NCBI RefSeq assembly: GCF_007990445.1
Contig: NZ_AP019841.1
Span: forward strand, 1,550,001-1,614,000
From: Leptotrichia wadei
Lineage (GTDB): Bacteria; Fusobacteriota; Fusobacteriia; Fusobacteriales; Leptotrichiaceae
Length of the DNA stretch: 64,000 nt
Direction of reading: 5' to 3'
This document shows, piece after piece, positions 45,064 to 52,532 of this stretch. A program made the position numbers and the translations under genes. Position 1 is the first letter of the stretch. Each line of letters begins with the position of its first letter. The notes under the pieces were generated by a model. It searched no databases, was not told the origin of the DNA, and saw nothing but the letters and a program-made list of their open reading frames with translations.

Positions 45064-45738
45064 TTAATTATTCCCCTTAAAATAATCAAGCACTTCAACC
45101 AGACTATTAAACTTCTTATAAACTAATTTTTCAATTTCTTCTGTCGGTTTCAATTTATCTGGCACCATGATTGGAAATGTTCCCGCTGCATGTGCCGCTC
45201 TTATTCCATTAAAGGAATCTTCAAATACTGCAGTTTTCTCTGGAGATACTCCCGCCTTTTTTGCTCCTATCAAAAATACTTCAGGATCGGGCTTACCATG
45301 AACTACATCTTCTGCCGTTACAAAATGAGAAAAATATTTTTTTAGATCTTTTCCATTAATTAAAGCTTCTGCCATAAACAAATCCGAAGAAGTCGCCAGA
45401 ATCATTTCTTTATTATTTTCCCTCAAAAATTCTAAAAGTTCCAACGCACCTGATTTTAAAGGCACTTCACTTTTTTTAGCTAATTCTAATATATGATCCT
45501 TTACTGTCCCCATCATTTCATCATAAGGAAAGTCCTGCCCCAATGACTCTTTAAATAATATTCTCGCCTTATCATCTGTAACACCTGTTGTCTTTTCCAC
45601 AATATCCTTTGTTATTGTATATCCCATTTTTTTAGCCACTTCACGCCCATATCCAACATAAATGGTTTCCGTGTCAAATAGCAATCCATCCATATCAAAC
45701 AAAAATAATTCAATTTCTTCAAAAAATTTCTTTCCCAT
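45064..45738 (-). CDS. HAD-superfamily phosphatase/phosphomutase
   Basis: 224 residues. Motif I FLFDMDGLLFDTE holds the nucleophile Asp, motif II is in ILATSS, motif III is the Lys of HGKPDPEVF, and motif IV is VFEDSFNGIRAA. The cap at about 20-85 is helical, as in beta-phosphoglucomutase and sugar-phosphatase subclasses. I chose ATG 45738 because AAGGAG lies 10 bases upstream; the longer frame to 45807 overlaps the HutP-family gene. Substrate not assignable. Confidence 0.9.
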   Translation of the reverse strand: MGKKFFEEIELFLFDMDGLLFDTETIYVGYGREVAKKMGYTITKDIVEKTTGVTDDKARILFKESLGQDFPYDEMMGTVKDHILELAKKSEVPLKSGALELLEFLRENNKEMILATSSDLFMAEALINGKDLKKYFSHFVTAEDVVHGKPDPEVFLIGAKKAGVSPEKTAVFEDSFNGIRAAHAAGTFPIMVPDKLKPTEEIEKLVYKKFNSLVEVLDYFKGNN

Positions 45739-45766
45739 TACAAGTTTCTCCTTATTTTTTTTAAAA

Positions 45767-46201
45767 TTATTTTTCACTGTCAAGTATCGAAACCGAACGA
45801 TGGGCAACAGAAGTTATCACTTCATTAAACTGCAATATTCCAACACTTAAAAATATTGCCACAGCCAGATGTTCCCCATCTCTTGCCAGCCCAATTTTAC
45901 CACCAACACTAAGTCCATTTATAATTGCCTCAATTTGACTCATTGCTTCCCGCATCGCACCAATTACTGCACCATCGTGAGCATGCACATCTTGAATAAG
46001 ATTATTTCTTTTTGCCGCCATTAATGCGCTTTCTATAAACTTAAAACGTGATTGAGGCATTGCTCCACCAACATTTACTGCCGCTGTCCTTATTCCTTTT
46101 TCCTTATATTCCTTCATTAGCTTTCGTTCTTCATCTCGTGAAGAAATCGACATTTTTAATGCTATTCTGCATATTTCCACACTTTTATTATTTTCTTCCA
46201 T
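45767..46201 (-). CDS. HutP-family RNA-binding regulator
   Basis: 144 residues. The C-terminal LAVAIFLSVGILQFNEVITSVAHRSVSIL and the middle HAHDGAVIGAMREAM match the HutP family. B. subtilis HutP binds histidine and magnesium and prevents termination in the hut leader. Here the gene follows aroQ by 25 bases and there are no hut genes, so its ligand and target are unknown; a leader in the aro cluster is a possible target. GAGGA precedes the ATG. Confidence 0.8.
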   Translation of the reverse strand: MEENNKSVEICRIALKMSISSRDEERKLMKEYKEKGIRTAAVNVGGAMPQSRFKFIESALMAAKRNNLIQDVHAHDGAVIGAMREAMSQIEAIINGLSVGGKIGLARDGEHLAVAIFLSVGILQFNEVITSVAHRSVSILDSEK

Positions 46202-46226
46202 TTTAAAATCCTCATTTTTCGTCTTT

Positions 46227-46667
46227 TTAACAATTTTCTCCCCTTAAAAGAAGTTTAATTGCTTCCACATATCCATCTTTGCCTTTTCCATAAATTTGAG
46301 CAATACAGGCTGCAGCTGTAACTGAAGTTTTTCTAAATTCTTCCCTTTCGTGAATATTGCTCAAATGAACTTCCACTGTTGGTATAGATATTGATTTTAT
46401 CGCATCTAAAATTGCATAGCTGTAATGAGTGTAGGCTCCTGGATTTATTACAATTCCATCAAAATTTCTAAAATATGCCGACTGCAGGAAATCTATAATT
46501 TTTCCTTCAGAATTTGACTGCAGAATATCTATTCTGACTTTTTTATCTGAAAATTTTCCTTTTATGTAACTGCAAATACTTTCATAGTCATCATTTCCAT
46601 AGATACTCTTTTCCCTAATTCCTAAGAAATTTAGATTAGGTCCATTTATAATCATTATTTTCTTCAT
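46227..46667 (-). CDS. aroQ: Type II 3-dehydroquinate dehydratase
   Basis: Converts 3-dehydroquinate to 3-dehydroshikimate. 146 residues, the normal type II size. INGPNLNFLGIRE (7-19), IYGNDDY, LQSNSEGKIIDFLQ, NPGAYTHYSYAI with the catalytic His region and VEVHLSNIHEREEFR are all conserved. AAGGAT precedes the ATG, 24 bases after aroK. Confidence 0.97.
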   Translation of the reverse strand: MKKIMIINGPNLNFLGIREKSIYGNDDYESICSYIKGKFSDKKVRIDILQSNSEGKIIDFLQSAYFRNFDGIVINPGAYTHYSYAILDAIKSISIPTVEVHLSNIHEREEFRKTSVTAAACIAQIYGKGKDGYVEAIKLLLRGENC

Positions 46668-46691
46668 TTTTACACATCCTTGTTTTTCAAT

Positions 46692-47186
46692 CTAAAGTTT
46701 TCCCTTTAAAGCTGTAATTATTCTCTCAGTAACCACATCCATGTCATCATCATTTTTTATTATAATATCAGCATATTTTCTATATAAATTTATTCTTTCA
46801 TCATATAATTTCCAAAGATTTTCAATATTTTGCAAAAGAGGTCTGTTTTCATGGTTTTCTCTTGAAATATCCTCAATCGTTCTGTCAAGAAATATAACAA
46901 TTCCATTTTTCTTCAAAATATCAATATTTTCCTTTCTCTTAACAGCTCCTCCGCCAGTTGAAATAATAATTCCCTGTCTTTCAGACAATTCTTTTAAATA
47001 TTTCGTTTCCAAATCTCTAAAATACTCTTCCCCTTCGTTTGCAAAAATATCTGAAATAATTCTATTTTCCTTTTCTTCCAAATATTTATCAGCATCAAAA
47101 AAGAGATAACTAGTTTTTTGTGACAGCCAATATCCAATCGTGCTTTTCCCGCAAGCGGGCATTCCAATTAATACTATATTTTTCAT
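46692..47186 (-). CDS. aroK: Shikimate kinase
   Basis: Phosphorylates shikimate with ATP. The P-loop GMPACGKST is at 8-16, DADKYLEE (about 31-38) and FRDLETKYL bind shikimate, ISTGGGAVKR is at about 75, and a lid RENHENRPLLQ at about 110-120. 164 residues is typical. AGGAAAG precedes the ATG. It opens a run aroK-aroQ-HutP-type gene. Confidence 0.96.
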   Translation of the reverse strand: MKNIVLIGMPACGKSTIGYWLSQKTSYLFFDADKYLEEKENRIISDIFANEGEEYFRDLETKYLKELSERQGIIISTGGGAVKRKENIDILKKNGIVIFLDRTIEDISRENHENRPLLQNIENLWKLYDERINLYRKYADIIIKNDDDMDVVTERIITALKGKL

Positions 47187-47301
47187 AAATCATCTACTTT
47201 CCTAATAAAATAAAGTTTTTTGTTTCCCTTACCCTGCTCAAATTTTATAATTTATACTGAATTTTATTTATCTATTTAGATAATACTTACAAAATAGTAA
47301 A

Positions 47302-47490
47302 CTATAATTTCTTAAACTGATTTTCACTTTCTGAATATTTATATCCAGCTTCTGAAAACCTATTTAATAAACTATCCTTATCAACACCATAATAATTTAC
47401 CAAATCATCCAAATCTGAAAATTCATCACGTAATTTCATATTTACAAGACTATAAAGCAGCATTATATCTTTAGTTTCAAAATTTATCAT
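47302..47490 (-). CDS. DUF4250-family small protein
   Basis: 62 residues, matching the DUF4250 pattern: DIMLLYSLVNMKLRDEFSDLDDLVNYYGVD, then a terminal GYKYSESENQF. Function unknown; no signal peptide. AAGGAGATG precedes the ATG. It is 20 bases after the preceding minus-strand gene (47510), so they may be one transcript. Confidence 0.85.
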   Translation of the reverse strand: MINFETKDIMLLYSLVNMKLRDEFSDLDDLVNYYGVDKDSLLNRFSEAGYKYSESENQFKKL

Positions 47491-47509
47491 TTCATCTCCT
47501 TCTCTATTT

Positions 47510-48355
47510 TTATAAAATTATTTTTACTTTTGATTCATCATTTTCATCAATATTTTCAATTACAACATTTTTACTTAAATCATCAAATAAAGTGTAATAT
47601 TCATTTCCACGTTTTTCTAGAAAATCTCCAACTCTAACATTTTCAGTTCCAAGATCACCTGTAACTTCATAAATTTCATTATAAATAGTTTCCAAAAATC
47701 CAATATCAAAAACAGTAAACAGTTCAGGCTCATTATCAATTCTAAAAAAAGTCTTTTCTGGAACAACAAAATACAAAGTTGATTCATATCCCATATTTAT
47801 TCCAAAAATAGAATATCTACGATGTTCCAGTTCATAATTTACAATCGAATATAGGATATCCACAAGAGATTCATCATATTCCAGCTCCTTCAGTCGTATG
47901 CTTTCCCAGTCAACATTTAAACTGTCAGGATTTATCCCCTTTTTCCCAAGCAGTTCCCTAAATCCATCTGTATAGCCTTTTGCCATAAATTTATAAAGAT
48001 AGCTATCAGAATATTTTACCAAATATTGATAATAAAAATCCGAAAATGTACTGATTTTGTTTTCTCCATCATTTAAGAACTCTTCTCCAAAATATTTTTT
48101 TACAGCTTCTTCCGCTTCAAACAAATATTCCCTTCTAGCCTCCACATATTTCAAAAAATTATCAGTATCCAGCACTTCCGCAGCAAAATCATCAAGTTCA
48201 TTATAAATTGACAGGTCAATATGATTTAACATGTCATTTTTGCTGACTTTTTTTCTAGTTTTTAAATTTTTATCTTCATTAATTTCAGTTTCACTAATTT
48301 TTTCATCTTTTATTTCTTCTTGTTTTTTTTCATCTAATTTTTCACTATTACTCAT
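47510..48355 (-). CDS. Cytosolic protein of unknown function
   Basis: 281 residues, not recognised. The first ~40 residues are highly charged and Lys/Glu-rich, probably disordered. The rest looks globular with many acidic and aromatic residues (FSDFYYQYLVKYSDSYLYK, then YTLFDDLSKNVV). No signal peptide. ATG 48355 is chosen because GGGAG lies 5 bases upstream; a GTG four codons earlier is the alternative. It is followed by the DUF4250 gene. Confidence 0.6.
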   Translation of the reverse strand: MSNSEKLDEKKQEEIKDEKISETEINEDKNLKTRKKVSKNDMLNHIDLSIYNELDDFAAEVLDTDNFLKYVEARREYLFEAEEAVKKYFGEEFLNDGENKISTFSDFYYQYLVKYSDSYLYKFMAKGYTDGFRELLGKKGINPDSLNVDWESIRLKELEYDESLVDILYSIVNYELEHRRYSIFGINMGYESTLYFVVPEKTFFRIDNEPELFTVFDIGFLETIYNEIYEVTGDLGTENVRVGDFLEKRGNEYYTLFDDLSKNVVIENIDENDESKVKIIL

Positions 48356-48458
48356 TTTGACTCCCACATAGTAAATTTACGTTAATAAAGGATAACGTAT
48401 AATCCTTTTTTATTATTTCAATTATTTAATTCTGACTTTATCAAGAAGTAAAATCCTA

Positions 48459-49280
48459 TTACTTCACCTGTTTATTTTCAATCGCCTGAATTATAAACTT
48501 AATATTTGAAATATTTTCAAATTTTACTAATTTTTTTAATTTTTCCTTATTTTCATAAGATAATGCTGAAGTATCTATATAGCTGTCAAACCATTTATCA
48601 TAATTTCCATATAGCTTTCTCAATTTTTTTAAACTTGATTTTGCTGAAGAGGCAGCTTTTTTCTTATCTTTCCCTTCATTTCCCCTAGCTTCTAAAACTC
48701 CTTCCAATTTATCGTATTCTTCATTCACAAGGTCTTTCATTCGTATTGCCGACATTTTTTTATATTCCTCTTTTGAAATTTTATCTCCGCTGCTGTACAA
48801 ATAATCATAAATGTCATCAATATTTCCATCTACAGTTTTTCCATCCTTTTCAGCTTCCAAATATGTATTCATATTCAAATTAAATGTTTCCAGCAGTAAA
48901 TAAGTATTTGTATAAGAATACGACTGAAAATCCCCTATATCTTCTAAAAAACTTCCAAATGCACTTTTTAAAAATTTTGGATATTCTACAACATAATCGC
49001 TATAATATGCATACATTGATCTAAAATTAGATTTTCTATTTCCCGAAAGCCTAGCAAATTCCCTGTCAAAATATGAACGATTTTCATTATATAAAGTCTT
49101 CATTACTTCAGAATATGCAGAATTTCCAACAGCTTCTCCACTTTTCAAGGCAGCTGACGTAAAATACTTATCAAAAATTGTCTTCTGCCTTACATTCCCC
49201 TCATCAATTATCTCCTTATTTGTCTTTGCAAAACCAATAGTAGCAACAACAATTATTCCTATCATTATTTTTTTTAACAT
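48459..49280 (-). CDS. Exported helical protein of unknown function
   Basis: 273 residues from ATG 49280 (GAGAGGAAG lies upstream; the longer frame has no site). The signal peptide is MLKKIMIGIIVVATIGFA with cleavage before KTNKE. The mature part is helical and Tyr/Lys/Glu-rich, with a Lys-rich stretch GKDKKKAASSAKSS at about 215. No family recognised. It lies 70 bases after aroE on the same strand. Confidence 0.62.
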   Translation of the reverse strand: MLKKIMIGIIVVATIGFAKTNKEIIDEGNVRQKTIFDKYFTSAALKSGEAVGNSAYSEVMKTLYNENRSYFDREFARLSGNRKSNFRSMYAYYSDYVVEYPKFLKSAFGSFLEDIGDFQSYSYTNTYLLLETFNLNMNTYLEAEKDGKTVDGNIDDIYDYLYSSGDKISKEEYKKMSAIRMKDLVNEEYDKLEGVLEARGNEGKDKKKAASSAKSSLKKLRKLYGNYDKWFDSYIDTSALSYENKEKLKKLVKFENISNIKFIIQAIENKQVK

Positions 49281-49349
49281 AAAATCTTCCTCTCTTCTTA
49301 ACTCTTTTTTATTTTTTATAATCAAATTTTCTTTAAAGTACAAATATTT

Positions 49350-50165
49350 TTATTTATATAATTTTTCTGATAATCTTTTATGAATTTCCTCAATAATTTC
49401 TGCTCCATACACTTCATTATGCCATATTTCTTCAGATTTAATTGCTTGTGAAATAAGCATCATAAGTCCATTTGCCACCTTTGTCCCTTTTAATTTATAC
49501 TTTTTCATAAGCACAGTTTCTTCAGGATTGTAAACAATATCCACGACTGCATTCACATCAATTAAATTCTTATCCTCAAGCGGGCAATTATCAACTGCAG
49601 GATACATTCCAACTGGTGTGCAGTTTACGATTAATTCAATATTTCTAAGTCCTGCAATTGATGAATAATGAATCAGTCTATCCTGATTTCTCATTTTAAA
49701 AGGATCATGTTCTATAATTGTCGCAAGAAAAACACTTTCAGCCCCGCTGTCAACCAATCCATTATAAATGGCTTTAGAAGCTCCGCCAGTTCCCAAAACA
49801 AGCACTTTTTTACCAGCAACATCAATTCCATTTAATTCCAACGTTTTAAGAAAACCAAAATAATCTGAATTATCTCCAACAAGTTTTCCATCTCTAAAAG
49901 TTACTGTATTTACCGCTCCAATTTTTTTAGCAGTTTCCGACACTTCATCAAGATACTTAATAACTTCCAGTTTATAAGGAATTGTAACATTAATCCCATT
50001 AAACTTTCCATTTCTTATATTTTTCATCAGTTCCTCAATTTCTCCAATTTCCCTCTCAATCATCTCATAACTCGCTTTTTTCCCAGTCAATTCAAAAAAT
50101 ATCTCATGAATTTCCTTTGAATAACTATGTCCTAATTTTTCTCCCAATAATCCAAATTTTTCCAT
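49350..50165 (-). CDS. aroE: Shikimate dehydrogenase
   Basis: Reduces 3-dehydroshikimate with NADPH. 271 residues. GEKLGHSYSKEIHE (about 8-21) and NVTIPYK (with the catalytic Lys, about 58-64), GDNSDYFGF and the nucleotide-binding LVLGTGGASKAIYNGL are standard, as is the NCTPVGMYP segment. GGAAGG precedes the ATG. It supplies the substrate for AroK encoded further along the same strand. Confidence 0.96.
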   Translation of the reverse strand: MEKFGLLGEKLGHSYSKEIHEIFFELTGKKASYEMIEREIGEIEELMKNIRNGKFNGINVTIPYKLEVIKYLDEVSETAKKIGAVNTVTFRDGKLVGDNSDYFGFLKTLELNGIDVAGKKVLVLGTGGASKAIYNGLVDSGAESVFLATIIEHDPFKMRNQDRLIHYSSIAGLRNIELIVNCTPVGMYPAVDNCPLEDKNLIDVNAVVDIVYNPEETVLMKKYKLKGTKVANGLMMLISQAIKSEEIWHNEVYGAEIIEEIHKRLSEKLYK

Positions 50166-50302
50166 TTTCTTATTTTCCTTCCTGCATTCTTAATATTAAT
50201 TTTTGTAGTATCATTATTCATAAACCTGTTTGATAATTTAATTTTTTATTTTTATCTTTTTCTCAAGACATTCTGCCAGATAAGCTGTCAAACAAATTTA
50301 TT

Positions 50303-51022
50303 TCAAAATTTTAATCCATCCAGCTCTTCTTCTGTCAATTCCCTATATTCTCCCAGCTTCAAATTTTTATCCAGCGAAAGATTTCCCATTTTTACTCGCT
50401 TCAAATAAAGAACTTCATTATTAACCGCCTTAAACATTCTCTTCACCTGATGAAACTTCCCTTCAGAAATTGTTATATAAACTTGATTATCGCCATTTTC
50501 ATGCAAATTTTCAGAAATTACTTCAACTTTTGCCTTTTTCGTTACAAAATTTTCCTCCAGCTTTATCCCGTTTTCCAAGGTTTTTACATCATTTTCACTA
50601 AGTGGCTTGGCAATTTTTACATAATATTTCTTATCCACATGCTTTTTAGGAGAAAGTAAATTATGCGACAAAATTCCATCATTTGTAAGCAAAAGTAAGC
50701 CTTCAGTGTCAATATCCAGCCTTCCGGCAGGAAAAATATCATAAGTCCTGTATTCATCATTTAATAGATCAATAACAGTTTTATGGCAGTTATCCTCTGT
50801 TGCAGAAATAACTCCAGCAGGCTTGTTCATCATAATATAGACAAACGGCTTGTAACCGACAACTTTATTTTCATATTTTATAACATCTTTATTTTCATCA
50901 ATATGAATTTTTCCATCCTTTACAAAAACACCATTGACACTAATTTTTTTCTTTTTTATGATTTCCTTAACTTCTTTTCTCGTCCCAATCCCCGAATTTG
51001 CTAAAAATTTATCTAATCTCAT
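50303..51022 (-). CDS. RsuA/RluB-type rRNA pseudouridine synthase
   Basis: Modifies a uridine in ribosomal RNA. An N-terminal S4 RNA-binding domain (RLDKFLANSGIGTRKEVKEII) covers about 1-60. The catalytic domain has the Asp in PAGRLDIDTEGLLLLTNDG, and VYIMMNKPAGVIS and KFHQVKRMFKAV are family hallmarks. 239 residues is normal. The ribosome site is weak (GAAAGAG). It sits between aroE and pheA but has no functional link to them. RsuA versus RluB type cannot be fixed by eye. Confidence 0.92.
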   Translation of the reverse strand: MRLDKFLANSGIGTRKEVKEIIKKKKISVNGVFVKDGKIHIDENKDVIKYENKVVGYKPFVYIMMNKPAGVISATEDNCHKTVIDLLNDEYRTYDIFPAGRLDIDTEGLLLLTNDGILSHNLLSPKKHVDKKYYVKIAKPLSENDVKTLENGIKLEENFVTKKAKVEVISENLHENGDNQVYITISEGKFHQVKRMFKAVNNEVLYLKRVKMGNLSLDKNLKLGEYRELTEEELDGLKF

Positions 51023-51065
51023 CTAAACTCTTTCTTTCTTTTTATTTTTTATTTATAAAATCCCG

Positions 51066-52250
51066 TTAATTTGAATATATTTCCAAATTATACAGTTTAT
51101 AATTGCCTAAAATCTGTAGATAATTTGATTTTTCCCGCATTTCCTCAAGCGCCATTCTTACCTTTTCGCTAGACATATTTCCTTCAAAATCAATGTAAAA
51201 ATAATATTCCCAAGGCTTATTTGCTCTTGGACGTGATTTTAAATTTACCATATTCAGCCCATATTTGTAAAAAATCTGCAATAATCCAATTAATGCTCCT
51301 GATTCATTATTCGCACTTGTCACAATGCTTATTTTATCACTTCCGTCAATTACAGCTTCTTCATTTGAAATAATAAAAAATCTCGTATAATTCTCCTCTT
51401 CGTTATTAATATTTTTCTTCAGTAATTCAAGTCCGTAAACTTCTTTAGTTTTCATATTAGCAATGCAGGCATTTTCCTTTTTACCTTCTGCTGCAATATA
51501 CTTCCCGCTAATTGCAGTATTTGTCATACGGTTAAGATGCCATTCATGCTTTGATAAAAACTGTGAGCATTGCATAAAAGCCTGGTCATGCGAATAAATA
51601 TTCCTTATATCTTCAATTCTGCTTCTCTTCACACCTAAAAGATTATGTGAAATTTTATGTCTAACTTCCCCAATTATATGAATATTTTTCGTATTAATCA
51701 AATCAATGCTGTCCCTGACTTCTCCTACAATAGAATTTTCTATCGGCAATATCCCAATATCTATTTTTTTTGTATGAACAGCTTCCACCAGTTCTTTATG
51801 TGAATTAAAATGAAAAATATTTTTATTTTCCTCAATGCTGTCTACATCTAAATTTTTATTATTTTTCAAAATATTCATAAGCACTTCATAGGCATACGAC
51901 CCTGGAACTCCAGTATATCCTAACTTTTTATCCTTCAAGTCCAAATCATTTACATATTTAGTTGAAATTCCTATTTTAAATTTTTGATATTCCTTGCTTG
52001 AATCCATAATATCCTTCAAAATTAGTTCAATATAATGATTGAGTTCCTTATTTTTCACTCTTTTCAAATTTTTTTGAACAACTTCCTTTTCCCGTTCCTC
52101 ATCAAAGATTCTTTTCCCAGTCTGCTTCTTAAACTGCGCCACTTCCTGCACAATTTCCAGTCTTTTCTCCAGCAATTCCACCAGCTGGCTGTCTAATTTA
52201 TCAATCTTTTCCCGAATTTTCCCCAAATCTAAATTTTTATTTGTATTCAT
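51066..52250 (-). CDS. pheA: Bifunctional chorismate mutase / prephenate dehydratase (P-protein)
   Basis: Makes phenylpyruvate from chorismate. Residues 1-90 are an AroQ-type chorismate mutase (DKLDSQLVELLEKRLEIVQEVAQFKKQTG). The prephenate dehydratase domain starts at about LGYTGVPGSYAYEVLM with GILPIENSIVGEVRDSIDL and IYSHDQAFMQC. A C-terminal ACT domain (SGALIGLLQIFYKYGLNMVNLKSRP) gives phenylalanine feedback control. 394 residues is typical. AAAAGGAAAG precedes the ATG. It heads the aromatic cluster. Confidence 0.95.
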   Translation of the reverse strand: MNTNKNLDLGKIREKIDKLDSQLVELLEKRLEIVQEVAQFKKQTGKRIFDEEREKEVVQKNLKRVKNKELNHYIELILKDIMDSSKEYQKFKIGISTKYVNDLDLKDKKLGYTGVPGSYAYEVLMNILKNNKNLDVDSIEENKNIFHFNSHKELVEAVHTKKIDIGILPIENSIVGEVRDSIDLINTKNIHIIGEVRHKISHNLLGVKRSRIEDIRNIYSHDQAFMQCSQFLSKHEWHLNRMTNTAISGKYIAAEGKKENACIANMKTKEVYGLELLKKNINNEEENYTRFFIISNEEAVIDGSDKISIVTSANNESGALIGLLQIFYKYGLNMVNLKSRPRANKPWEYYFYIDFEGNMSSEKVRMALEEMREKSNYLQILGNYKLYNLEIYSN

Positions 52251-52532
52251 CTGTCTTTCCTTTTTATTTTTTATTTAAAAACAAGTCATTTTATTATACC
52301 ATAACTTTTTTAATTTTTCTTTAGATTACTTTAGAAATAAAATTATCATAAATATTTCTTTGATAAGTAAATTATACTAAAATCAGTAAAAAAAAGCAAG
52401 AATAGTTTAAAATTAATACAAAAAAGGGAACTATTATTAATTATTAATTAAAAATAACTCCCTTTTTTATTTTATTTTAAAATTGTAATTAAATTTTTTT
52501 TGTATCCTGCTATTATATTGCTTAAATCAAAA
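52251..52532. other. Intergenic region between glgP end and pheA start
   Basis: AT-rich 282 bases with the glgP terminator at 52421-52467. It must contain the pheA promoter, but no T-box, tandem tRNA-like leader or strong -35/-10 pair was recognised. Confidence 0.45.
52421..52467 (-). terminator. Terminator after glgP
   Basis: AAAAAGGGA pairs with TCCCTTTTT (arms at 52421-52429 and 52459-52467), extended by a partly paired AT stem. On the minus strand Ts follow the right arm. It lies 66 bases past the glgP stop. Confidence 0.6.

Noticed and set aside
45739-45807. N-terminal extension of the HAD phosphatase
   Set aside because: The extra 23 residues overlap the HutP-family gene and have no ribosome site, whereas ATG 45738 has AAGGAG.
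50209-50299. Possible further copy of repeat family A upstream of aroE/downstream of rsuA-type gene
   Set aside because: GTTTGATAA and a reversed GTTTGACA are present, but the central hairpin and the CTTCAGGATATT block are missing.
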